Positions 7,263 through 14,918 of a DNA stretch of 64,000 nt are shown here, piece by piece. The stretch is from assembly GCA_965219565.1 (NCBI GenBank), contig OZ244780.1:2170001-2234000 (forward strand), written 5' to 3'. Below the pieces are notes generated by a model. It was not told where the DNA came from, ran no database searches, and was given only the letters and a program-made list of their open reading frames with translations. This DNA comes from DAOUJI01 sp965219565. GTDB lineage: Bacteria > Chloroflexota > Dehalococcoidia > Lucifugimonadales > JAGWBF01. The stretch's first letter is position 1. Each line of letters begins with the position of its first letter. A program made the position numbers and the translations under genes.

Positions 7263-8364
7263 CGCGACGACTTGGCCCCTAGAACCGCATACCAAAGGGA
7301 AACACCTTGTCTTAATGGAATACCTAAACGCATGGCTTCCTATCATGAGCAAATCGAATGAGAGGATATTGTTCATCGACGCCTTCGCTGGACCAGGCAA
7401 ATACACCGGAGGTGAAGAAGGCTCACCTATGATCGCGTTACGTGCCTTCCTTGGCCACAGCGCGCAGAGGAACATGAAAGGCGAGATTAACTTCTTGTTC
7501 ATCGAGAAGGAGACCGACCGCTACAAGCACTTAGCCAACGTCGTCGAGGCAATAAGGCACAACATGCCACCAAATTGCAACGTTGATGTGCGCAATTCCA
7601 CATTCGACGAGACCTTAAGTGATGTACTCGACGAAATTGACCTCCAAAACACTCGGCTTGCACCTTCGTTCGTGATGGTAGACCCATTTGGAGTGTCGGG
7701 CACACCTATGGCCCTGATGGAGCGAATACTCCAAAACCCCAAGACTGAGCTATACGTCTCATTTATGTACGAGTATATTAATCGCTTCACAGGTCACGAG
7801 AATTTTGGAAAGCCGCTCAATGAGCTCTTTGGTTGTCCCGACTGGCGGGATGGTTTGGATATCGAAGACCCTGCACAAAAAAAGGATTTCTTCTACGGCT
7901 TGTACCGAAGGCAACTTAAAGAATGCGGGGCGAACCACGTACTGCAATTCGAGCTATATGAGGGCAACAGGCTTGTCTACGCGATTTTCTTTGCTACTCA
8001 AAATGAAATCGGGTGCGACAAGATGAAACAGGCGATATGGAAAGTCTCACCCTTCGGTGATTTCAAGTTCAGAGGGGCCCTTACTGACCAACTTACTTTT
8101 GGCATTGATGTCGTTGATTTCTCACCACTTGAAAAAGCCCTCCATGATAAGTTCGGGAACAAAGGATGGGTTCGTATCGAAGATGTCCTCTGGTTCGTAA
8201 TGTCTGACCAAACAGAGTTTCATTCAGGGCATCTCAAGCAAAGAACTCTAGTACCCATGGAGAGAACGGGTGGGGTCGAAGTCAAGGACGGAACCAGACA
8301 AAGACGGAATAGTTATCCAAACGGCTGTTTACTACGCTTCATAAAGCCTCTTCCTGGTTCTTAA
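7252..8364 (+). CDS. tcmP: Three-Cys-motif partner protein TcmP
   Basis: 370 residues from a TTG start overlapping the end of the DUF5131 gene; a GGAGGGAG site supports it. Family signatures are the N-terminal 'KGKHLVLMEYLNAW' block, the FIDAFAGPGKY loop (about residues 41-51) that looks like a nucleotide- or SAM-binding turn, and a later VDPFGVSGTPM block. TcmP proteins are defined by genomic linkage to DUF5131 proteins; the function of the pair is not established, and a nucleic-acid-related or mobile role is only suspected. Base composition matches the upstream partner and differs from the surrounding chromosome. Confidence 0.9.
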   Translation: MPPDATTWPLEPHTKGKHLVLMEYLNAWLPIMSKSNERILFIDAFAGPGKYTGGEEGSPMIALRAFLGHSAQRNMKGEINFLFIEKETDRYKHLANVVEAIRHNMPPNCNVDVRNSTFDETLSDVLDEIDLQNTRLAPSFVMVDPFGVSGTPMALMERILQNPKTELYVSFMYEYINRFTGHENFGKPLNELFGCPDWRDGLDIEDPAQKKDFFYGLYRRQLKECGANHVLQFELYEGNRLVYAIFFATQNEIGCDKMKQAIWKVSPFGDFKFRGALTDQLTFGIDVVDFSPLEKALHDKFGNKGWVRIEDVLWFVMSDQTEFHSGHLKQRTLVPMERTGGVEVKDGTRQRRNSYPNGCLLRFIKPLPGS

Positions 8365-8401
8365 GAGTATGACTCGACGACACGAAAATTACGGAGGCCA
8401 C

Positions 8402-8632
8402 ATGCCGTCCGACCACGACAAAACAGCAAAGCGAGGTCCTGAACCAGGGAAAAAGCCTGCCCCAGGGACCGTGGACTCAGATACAACTCCTGAGCATCCA
8501 AGAGTAGAGATTCATGGGTCAGGCCCTAGGCCGGCTCCTCCCAGAGGGGACTACGGGCGCAAACCGCCGGGGCCTAAGCCTATGGTTCCCCGGCAGCCCG
8601 AGCAACCCAGTTCAAGCGAGAACGAAGCTTGA
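8402..8632 (+). CDS. Small disordered Pro/Gly-rich hypothetical protein
   Basis: 76 residues, rich in Pro, Gly, Lys, Glu and Asp and probably unstructured. ATG 8402 follows a clear GGAGG site at correct spacing; an earlier in-frame ATG at 8369 has none. It lies 37 bp after tcmP and may belong to the same transferred unit. No family recognised. Confidence 0.5.
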   Translation: MPSDHDKTAKRGPEPGKKPAPGTVDSDTTPEHPRVEIHGSGPRPAPPRGDYGRKPPGPKPMVPRQPEQPSSSENEA

Positions 8633-8662
8633 AGCTCCGCATCCCCTACATTTCGACGTGAG

Positions 8663-9424
8663 CTACCAGGCGACGGCGCCGCCGTCGACTACCAGGTCGG
8701 CGCCGGTGACGTAGGCGGACTCCTCGGACGCCAGGAAGACTACGCAGGCGGCTATCTCCTCCATGCCGCCCAACCGCTCCATCGGGATTTTCCCGAGCCT
8801 GAACCTCAAGGCTTCCTCGTCGCCGGCCACCGACGCGAGCCACCTCTCGTTGTGCAGGGAGCCTGCGTGGATGATGTTGCTGCGGATCGACTCCTTGGCG
8901 TGGTTGACGGCGACCTGCTTGCTGAAACTGGCCAGGCCGGCGTTGGCGGCGCTGTAGGCCGCGGAGGCGTAGGCGCGCGCGATTAGCCCGGTTATCGAGC
9001 CGATGTTTATCACCGAGCCGCGTCCCGCTCTTCTCATGGCGGGCAGGCAATGCTTGAGGCCCAAGAAGGCGCCCTTCACCTTGGTGTTCATGATGGTGTC
9101 CCACAGTTCTTCCGGCATGGCGTCTATATCGGACCTGCCGCCCACACCCGCATTGTTCACCAGCACGTCCACCCGCCCGAAGGCCGCTTCAGCCGCTTCC
9201 ACTGCAGCCTCCCAGTCGTGGGCCTGAGCAACGTCAAGCCGGACGTTGAGCGCACGGCTGCCCTGCTCTTTAAGCTCCGCTTCCAGTCCCTGGGAGACTT
9301 CATCGAGCCTGCGTCCTCCGAAGGCCACCGCCGCCCCCTCCCGCGCCAAGACGCGGGTGATTATCTCCCCTAGTCCCCTGGCGCCTCCGGAGACTATGGC
9401 CGCTTTCCCGTCTAATCTACCCAT
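8663..9424 (-). CDS. SDR-family oxidoreductase with altered catalytic motif
   Basis: 253 residues with a classical short-chain dehydrogenase fold: cofactor loop GGARGLGE (13-20), NNAG (90-93), Ser143 and Tyr157. The position of the catalytic Lys in YxxxK is Asn161 (codon AAC), so the motif reads YSAAN. The C-terminal 'YVTGADLVVDGG' block is standard. Loss of the Lys, which lowers the Tyr pKa and holds the cofactor ribose, should impair ordinary dehydrogenase chemistry; the protein may be a degenerate or non-redox SDR. It is divergent from the monooxygenase gene at 9604. Confidence 0.87.
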   Translation of the reverse strand: MGRLDGKAAIVSGGARGLGEIITRVLAREGAAVAFGGRRLDEVSQGLEAELKEQGSRALNVRLDVAQAHDWEAAVEAAEAAFGRVDVLVNNAGVGGRSDIDAMPEELWDTIMNTKVKGAFLGLKHCLPAMRRAGRGSVINIGSITGLIARAYASAAYSAANAGLASFSKQVAVNHAKESIRSNIIHAGSLHNERWLASVAGDEEALRFRLGKIPMERLGGMEEIAACVVFLASEESAYVTGADLVVDGGAVAW

Positions 9425-9513
9425 ACTGCCCGTCCAAGTCCTTAGTTATAGGGTTCGGAGCAGATTATACGACAAGGCGGTGCGGGTCAACGGAAGTTAT
9501 GTCCATTCCGGCG

Positions 9514-9542
9514 CTGATATTTCCCGTTCCTTTTGTTATACT
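9514..9542 (+). promoter_or_regulatory. Candidate sigma-70-type promoter
   Basis: CTGATA, 17 bp, TATACT, located about 60 bp upstream of the monooxygenase ATG at 9604. The -10 is good and the -35 matches four of six. Confidence 0.4.
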
Positions 9543-9603
9543 TCCACCAAAATGCCGGTCTCAGGACTCACGGTAGCAAAATACTGAACCAGGGGGGAAT
9601 CCG

Positions 9604-10797
9604 ATGGTAGACCAATTAAAGCGCCCCACCGACCAAGTGGAGGTCTTCTTCTTCACCGAGCAGCCGAACGGGTACGTCAAAAACGAGGACCTGGAGAAAT
9701 TCACGGCCACCCGCATGGAGTTCCCCAACACCTATTTCGACCCAGAGAAGGCCCACCAACTCTACAACCAGTACCACGAGGTCTACGCCCTGGTGGACGA
9801 GGTGGGATTCGACGGAATCATGACGAACGAGCACCACATGGCCTACTGGTGCATGAAGCCGTCCATCAACCTGGACGGGGCCGTCATCGCCAAGGTCACC
9901 AAGAACGTGAAAATCGCCCTGCTGGGCAACGTCATCGGGCTGAACGACCCGGTGAGGCTGGCCGAGGAAATTGCGATGCTGGACTGCTACTCCGGCGGCC
10001 GCATCATATCGGGGTTCGTCCGGGGAAGCGCGACGGAGACCCTCCAGTCGGGCCTTTCCCCCGCCGAGAACAGGGACAGGTTCGAAGAGGCCCACGACTT
10101 GATTCTAAAGTGTTGGACCGAGCCCGGCCCCTTCCGCTTCGAAGGCAAGCACTATGACCGTAGGATGATAAACCCCTGGGTGCTCCCAATGCAGAAGCCC
10201 CACCCGGACATCTGGTTCCCCGGCACTGCGAGCCCTGAGAGCGTCGTATGGGCCGCGGAGCACGGATATCCCTACATGAACCTCCAGATCATCCGGGGAC
10301 AGACCGAATGGCTGAAGGAGCTCTACATCCAAACAGCCAAGGAAGCCGGCTACACACCCGGCCCCGGCAACTTCGGCGGCAACGTGAAGGTCTTCTGCGC
10401 CGACACCGACGAGAAGGCCCATGAGATAGGCCGGGCGTACATGTGGAACGACGTGCACATGTTCAAGGGACCCCAGGAGCACAACGACCCGCCAGGATAC
10501 CGGTCACGGGCGGGCATAGAGGTGCTGAGGGCGCAACCCGGCGGCGCAGGCTTGAGGTACGGCGGACAGCGCAAGACCTATGAAAGCCTGCAGGAATGGG
10601 GCAGCATCGTCGTCGGCAACCCCGACACCTGTATCGCCAAGCTGGCCGATCTGATAGACGGCGTGAACCCCGGTTACGTCTCCATCTACGGACTGGAAGG
10701 AGACATGCCCCACGAGGACGTCATGCGCTCCGTCCAGCTTATAGGCACGGAAGTCATCCCAGCCCTCAAGGAGATCAAGCTCCAACCCTACGAATAG
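9604..10797 (+). CDS. LLM-class flavin-dependent oxidoreductase, tandem copy 1
   Basis: 397 residues with the luciferase-like barrel: 'GFDGIMTNEHHMAYW' near residue 65, 'LNDPVRLAEEIAMLDCYSGG' near 120, and the GFVRGS loop after it. A GGGGGGAA site precedes ATG. Its closest relative is the adjacent gene at 10923, which is collinear and largely identical, so the pair arose by tandem duplication. Substrate unknown; related enzymes attack sulfonates, long alkanes, aldehydes or cyclic ketones with reduced FMN. Confidence 0.88.
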   Translation: MVDQLKRPTDQVEVFFFTEQPNGYVKNEDLEKFTATRMEFPNTYFDPEKAHQLYNQYHEVYALVDEVGFDGIMTNEHHMAYWCMKPSINLDGAVIAKVTKNVKIALLGNVIGLNDPVRLAEEIAMLDCYSGGRIISGFVRGSATETLQSGLSPAENRDRFEEAHDLILKCWTEPGPFRFEGKHYDRRMINPWVLPMQKPHPDIWFPGTASPESVVWAAEHGYPYMNLQIIRGQTEWLKELYIQTAKEAGYTPGPGNFGGNVKVFCADTDEKAHEIGRAYMWNDVHMFKGPQEHNDPPGYRSRAGIEVLRAQPGGAGLRYGGQRKTYESLQEWGSIVVGNPDTCIAKLADLIDGVNPGYVSIYGLEGDMPHEDVMRSVQLIGTEVIPALKEIKLQPYE

Positions 10798-10835
10798 CGG
10801 GCCTAACGCCCCAGTCAAGTCCTGTTAGCGACGTC

Positions 10836-10862
10836 CAAGAGGTGGGGACTCCCCACCTCTTG
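10836..10862 (+). terminator. Perfect 12-bp hairpin between the tandem monooxygenase genes
   Basis: CAAGAGGTGGGG, ACT loop, CCCCACCTCTTG, followed by a modestly T-rich stretch. It fits a terminator or attenuating hairpin after copy 1. A TATACT box at 10873-10878 may restart transcription for copy 2. Confidence 0.55.
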
Positions 10863-10922
10863 TTCATTCTGGTATACTGTGCCCGATTCTCATCCACATA
10901 GAGGCTTAACAAGGAGAATAGC

Positions 10923-12116
10923 ATGGTTGATCAGCTACAACGGCCTGTTGACAAGGTTGAAGTCTACTTCTTCACCGAGCAGCCCAACGGGTATGTAAAA
11001 GAAGAGGACTTGGACAAATACCCCGGAACGCGGATGATGTTCCCCAACACCTATTTCGACCCGGAGAAGGCCCACGTCCTCTACAACCAGTACCACGAAC
11101 AGTACGCCCTGGTGGACGAGGTGGGATTCGACGGCATCATGTCCAACGAGCACCACACCGCTTACTGGTGCATGAAGCCGGCCATAAACCTGGACGGCGC
11201 CGTCCTCACCAAGGTGACCAAGAACGTAAAGATTGCCCTGCTGGGCAACGTCATAGGCCTGAACGACCCTGTGAAGCTGGCGGAAGAGATTGCCATGCTG
11301 GACTGCTACTCCGGCGGCCGCATCATTTCCGGCTTCGTCCGGGGCAGCGCCATTGAGACAATCCAGTCGGGCAACTCTCCCACCGAGAACCGCGGGCGGT
11401 TTGAAGAGGCCCACGACCTGATTCTCAAGTGCTGGACTCAGCCCGGGCCCTTCCGCTTCGAAGGCGAATACTACCACCGCCGCATGGTGAACCCATGGGT
11501 GCTTCCCATGCAGAAGCCCCACCCGGACATCTGGTTCCCCGGCACCGGCAGCCCCTCCAGCGTCATCTGGGCCGCCGAGCACGGCTACCCCTACCTGAAC
11601 CTACAGGTCATCAAAGGGCAGACGGAGTGGTTGAAGGAGATATACATCGACACGGCCAAGGAAGCTGGCTACGTTCCCGGCCCCGGGAACTTTGGCGGCA
11701 ACGTCATGGTCGTCTGCGCCGACACGGACGAAGAAGCCTACGAAATCGGAAAGACCTTCATGTGGAACGCTGACCACCGCTTCAAGGGCCCCCAGGAGCA
11801 CAACGACCCTCCGGGTTACCGCTCCAGGGCCGACACCGCAGTGGTCCGTCAGATTCCCGCAGGCGTCGGGACCCGGTTCGGCCAGCAGTACCGTACCTAT
11901 GACGACCTCCAGGAAGCCAACAGCATAGTGGTTGGAAACCCGGACACAGTGACCAAGAAGCTGACGGATATCCTGGAAGGGCTGGCTCCAGGCTACCTGA
12001 TCTGCTACGGCAACGAAGGCGACATGCCCCACGACAAGGTGATGCGGTCGCTCCAGCTCATCGGGACCGAGGTCATACCCGCCCTCAAAGAGATCAAGTT
12101 GAAGCCCTACGAATAG
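10923..12116 (+). CDS. LLM-class flavin-dependent oxidoreductase, tandem copy 2
   Basis: 397 residues, same length as and collinear with copy 1 from MVDQL at the start to LKPYE at the end. It keeps the NEHH, LAEEIAMLDCYSGG and GFVRGS blocks; differences cluster around residues 300-350, where substrate-facing loops may differ. ATG follows an AAGGAGAA site. Retention of both copies, with separate upstream signals, suggests different substrates or expression. Confidence 0.88.
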   Translation: MVDQLQRPVDKVEVYFFTEQPNGYVKEEDLDKYPGTRMMFPNTYFDPEKAHVLYNQYHEQYALVDEVGFDGIMSNEHHTAYWCMKPAINLDGAVLTKVTKNVKIALLGNVIGLNDPVKLAEEIAMLDCYSGGRIISGFVRGSAIETIQSGNSPTENRGRFEEAHDLILKCWTQPGPFRFEGEYYHRRMVNPWVLPMQKPHPDIWFPGTGSPSSVIWAAEHGYPYLNLQVIKGQTEWLKEIYIDTAKEAGYVPGPGNFGGNVMVVCADTDEEAYEIGKTFMWNADHRFKGPQEHNDPPGYRSRADTAVVRQIPAGVGTRFGQQYRTYDDLQEANSIVVGNPDTVTKKLTDILEGLAPGYLICYGNEGDMPHDKVMRSLQLIGTEVIPALKEIKLKPYE

Positions 12117-12132
12117 CCCAGGGCAGCTTAGG

Positions 12133-12161
12133 TTGACGCTTGGGAGGGGCCGCGATATAAT
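12133..12161 (+). promoter_or_regulatory. Strong sigma-70-type promoter for the MaoC-thiolase operon
   Basis: TTGACG, 17 bp, TATAAT, about 54 bp before ATG 12215. It is the best promoter match seen in the window and marks the start of the 12215-16106 operon. Confidence 0.65.
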
Positions 12162-12214
12162 GCCATTTCGCAGAGCGGCCCCTTACCTTTTTCATTTATC
12201 GCCAAGGTTGTGCC

Positions 12215-12742
12215 ATGCCGAAAACCCCGGAGGAGTTCCTGGAAGAAGCCCAAGAACTCATAGGCGTTGAAACGGAACTCTCGCATTACCCCTACCCAGT
12301 GGAATACGACTCCATCCGGCGCTACTGCCACATGACGGAAGACCCCAACCCGCTATTCATGGACCCCGAATACGCCCGATCGGCAGGATACCGGGACGCC
12401 GTCTGCCCTCCCACAATGGTGGAGTATTTCGTCAAGGACAACCTGTGGCCGCCCTCCTCTAAACCGGCGTCGGCCCTCCCCAGGGTGGTCACTCCGGGCG
12501 AACGTAACATCAACCTCACCCGCGAGTTGGAGTTCTATAAGCCCATCGTGGCAGGCGACAGAATATCCTACAAACGGCGCATCGCCGAAATTTACATTAA
12601 GCCCATCCGGCTGGACGCCAAGGCTTTCTGGACCAAGATAGAGACCCTTATATACAACCAGGACGGAGACTTGGTGTCCAAGATGACCAACCTGGGTCTC
12701 CGGCACCGGACGCCAGAGCAGATAGCCGAGGCGGGAGAATAG
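12215..12742 (+). CDS. MaoC-like hot-dog protein, probable non-catalytic hydratase subunit
   Basis: 175 residues with the FAS1-like/MaoC N-terminal hot-dog pattern. The hydratase-2 motif region reads YCHMTEDPNPLFMDPEYA: where active R-hydratases have (D/N)xNPxHxD, this protein has Phe instead of His. The adjacent 12745 product keeps a His at the matching place. In ChsH1-ChsH2-type heterodimers only one subunit carries catalytic residues, and this pair looks built that way. The genes are separated by 2 bp, so translational coupling is likely. It could instead hydrate a substrate by another residue, but I think that less likely. Confidence 0.8.
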   Translation: MPKTPEEFLEEAQELIGVETELSHYPYPVEYDSIRRYCHMTEDPNPLFMDPEYARSAGYRDAVCPPTMVEYFVKDNLWPPSSKPASALPRVVTPGERNINLTRELEFYKPIVAGDRISYKRRIAEIYIKPIRLDAKAFWTKIETLIYNQDGDLVSKMTNLGLRHRTPEQIAEAGE

Positions 12743-12744
12743 AC

Positions 12745-13179
12745 ATGACCAACGAACAAGTCTACTGGGACGACGTGGACGAGGGCGACGAAATCCCTGG
12801 TTACGCCCTGGAGATAGACCCCAACCGCATCGTCAAGCAGGTCAGCGGCTCCCAGGACTTCTACGAGGTCCACTACGACGTTCCCTTCGCCCAAAACGGA
12901 GGCCACCCCGACGTTTTCGTCAACACCGGGTTCATGCAGGGCTGCTTCAACCGGCTGATTTGCACCTGGATCGGAGACCGGGGGATGCTGCGCAAGTTCA
13001 GGATGGAAATGCGCAGGATGAACCGTCCGGGCGACGTCATGGCCCTAAAGGGAAAGGTGACCAGGAAGTACGAAGAGAACGGCGAGCATTTCTTGGAATG
13101 CGAACTCTGGGCCGAGAACCAGCGGGAAGGGATCACCACTCCCACTTACGCGCTGGTGACACTGCCCGTAAAATCCTAG
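12745..13179 (+). CDS. MaoC-family enoyl-CoA hydratase, probable catalytic subunit
   Basis: 144 residues, single hot-dog fold. The hydratase-2-like motif SGSQDFYEVHYD (about residues 34-45) retains the catalytic His, unlike its upstream neighbour. Later strands 'MRRMNRPGDVMALKGKV' and 'CELWAENQREG' are typical of MaoC proteins. The gene starts 2 bp after its partner and is followed by the thiolase-like gene. By context it should hydrate an alpha,beta-unsaturated acyl-CoA that the thiolase/aldolase-like pair then cleaves. Confidence 0.82.
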   Translation: MTNEQVYWDDVDEGDEIPGYALEIDPNRIVKQVSGSQDFYEVHYDVPFAQNGGHPDVFVNTGFMQGCFNRLICTWIGDRGMLRKFRMEMRRMNRPGDVMALKGKVTRKYEENGEHFLECELWAENQREGITTPTYALVTLPVKS

Positions 13180-13213
13180 AAGCCATCGGTCTTATTTCAG
13201 GAGGTCAAGCTAT

Positions 13214-14389
13214 ATGGCGGAGAACACCATCAACGGCAAGGTTGCCATCGTCGGCATCGGCGAAAGCGACTACTACAAGAGGGGCCAAAGCCCCTACGGC
13301 GAGTTCCACCTGTGTCTTCAGGCCATCATGGCCGCCGCAGAGGACGCCGGAATCGATCCTCGGGAGATAGACGGCTTCGCCTCTTACGCGAACGACCGCA
13401 ACGACCCAATCCGCATATCCACCGCGCTGGGGTCGCCCAAGGTGGGCTTCAACACCATGTTCTGGGGCGGCGGCGGCGGCGGCGGTTCGGGAGCCGTAGG
13501 TAATGCAGCGGCTGCTCTCGTCGCAGGGTACGCCAAGTACGTAGTGGCCTACAGGGGGCTAGCCCAGGGACAGTTCGGGCGTTTCGGTCAGGCCCTTGCG
13601 GCCCGCCAGTCCAGGGTTATGGACCAACCCGCCTACCAAGCTCCTTTTGGGTGCATGTCCGCCGGGCAAACGCTGGCGGCCATGCAGGCCCAACGCCACA
13701 TGCACGACTATGGAACGACTCAGGACCAACTCGGCGCTATCGCCATGGCGTCCTACAAGCACGCACAGACGAACCCCCGCGCTGTCATGTACGGCAGGCC
13801 ATTGACGATGGAGGCGTACCACGCCTCCCGCTGGATCGCCCAACCTCTCCATCTGTTCGACTGCTGCCAGGAGACTGACGGCGCCGCCGCCGTGATTCTG
13901 ACAACGGCCGAGCGGGCCACGGACACGAAACAGACGCCAGCTTACCTCATGGCCGCCGCCCAGGGCAGCGGCTTCCGCTACGGCGCCGGCGCTATGAACC
14001 GCAGCATGGTCCACTCCAACCACGACGCTCTCTCTGACGCCCTCTGGGGAATGGCCGGAGTTGGGCCAAAAGACGTGGACGTGGCGCAGTTTTACGAGAA
14101 CTTCACGCCCTTGGTGATGATGTCCATCGAGGACTACGGGTTCTGCGAAAAGGGCGAAGGCGGGCCTTTCGTCGAGGGAGGCCGCATTGAATGGCCCGAC
14201 GGAGAGCTCCCCATAAACACCAGCGGCGGTAATCTTGCCGAGGCCTACACCCATGGATTCGAAATCATCACTGAAGCGGTGAGACAGGTGCGCGGAACTT
14301 CCACGGCCCAGGTGGAAGGCGCCGAGATATCCTTCGTCGCCAGCGGCCCGGGAGTCTCACCCCTCAGCTCTTTGATAGTGCGGAGGTAA
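13214..14389 (+). CDS. Thiolase-superfamily protein lacking the nucleophilic Cys (Ltp2-like, probable retro-aldolase)
   Basis: 391 residues of the SCP-x/lipid-transfer branch of the thiolase superfamily. The place of the acylated Cys is taken by a run of seven Gly (85-91, after MFW), encoded by a GGC tract. The C-terminal half keeps the branch-specific 'FYENFTPLVMMSIEDYGFC' block and an NTSGGN turn. Ltp2-type members without this Cys are aldolases that act only with a DUF35 partner, and a DUF35 gene follows directly. I therefore predict carbon-carbon cleavage of a beta-hydroxyacyl-CoA rather than thiolysis. GGAGGT precedes the ATG. Confidence 0.82.
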   Translation: MAENTINGKVAIVGIGESDYYKRGQSPYGEFHLCLQAIMAAAEDAGIDPREIDGFASYANDRNDPIRISTALGSPKVGFNTMFWGGGGGGGSGAVGNAAAALVAGYAKYVVAYRGLAQGQFGRFGQALAARQSRVMDQPAYQAPFGCMSAGQTLAAMQAQRHMHDYGTTQDQLGAIAMASYKHAQTNPRAVMYGRPLTMEAYHASRWIAQPLHLFDCCQETDGAAAVILTTAERATDTKQTPAYLMAAAQGSGFRYGAGAMNRSMVHSNHDALSDALWGMAGVGPKDVDVAQFYENFTPLVMMSIEDYGFCEKGEGGPFVEGGRIEWPDGELPINTSGGNLAEAYTHGFEIITEAVRQVRGTSTAQVEGAEISFVASGPGVSPLSSLIVRR

Positions 14390-14833
14390 ATGATGGCCGA
14401 CTACTACCTTCCGGAAGGAATGCCTCTTCCCGGTTGGATTCCCGACAGCGCCGACGCCGGCTTCTGGGAAGCCTGCAGGCGCCACGAGCTAGTGGTCCAG
14501 CAATGCTCGGACTGCAAGACCTTCCGGCACACTCCGGAGATAATTTGCTACTCTTGCCATTCCTTCAACTACGATTGGGTGAAAACCAGCGGCAAGGGAG
14601 TGGTGTACAGTTACATGAACAGCGAGTACCCGGTGCACCCAGCCCTCCGGGAGCGAGTGCCCTACAACGTGGCTCTGGTGGAAATCCCCGAGGCGGGGAA
14701 CATCCGTATGGTGGGCAACATCGTGGACGCCGACTATGACGACATATACATCGGGATGCCCGTGGAGGTCCACTTCGAAGACCACACTGAGGAAGAGGTC
14801 ACCCTTCCCCTCTGGAAGCGGGCCGACAAATAG
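14390..14833 (+). CDS. Zn-ribbon/OB-fold DUF35 protein, partner of the thiolase-like enzyme
   Basis: 147 residues. An N-terminal helix (FWEACRRHELV) is followed by a rubredoxin-like zinc ribbon C39-x2-C42-x10-C53-x2-C56 and an OB fold beginning KGVVYSYM. DUF35 proteins bind thiolase-superfamily enzymes and are needed for their activity in the Ltp2-ChsH2 aldolase and in archaeal HMG-CoA synthesis. The ATG abuts the stop of the thiolase-like gene, whose last bases supply the GGAGG site, so the two are translationally coupled. Confidence 0.88.
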   Translation: MMADYYLPEGMPLPGWIPDSADAGFWEACRRHELVVQQCSDCKTFRHTPEIICYSCHSFNYDWVKTSGKGVVYSYMNSEYPVHPALRERVPYNVALVEIPEAGNIRMVGNIVDADYDDIYIGMPVEVHFEDHTEEEVTLPLWKRADK

Positions 14834-14918
14834 ACGATACTATACTTACCGTGAGGAGACCCGGACCGTCAGAGCAAGCTGGCCTGAGGTAGGGGGAAAG
14901 GGATAAGGAGGCTGACGA

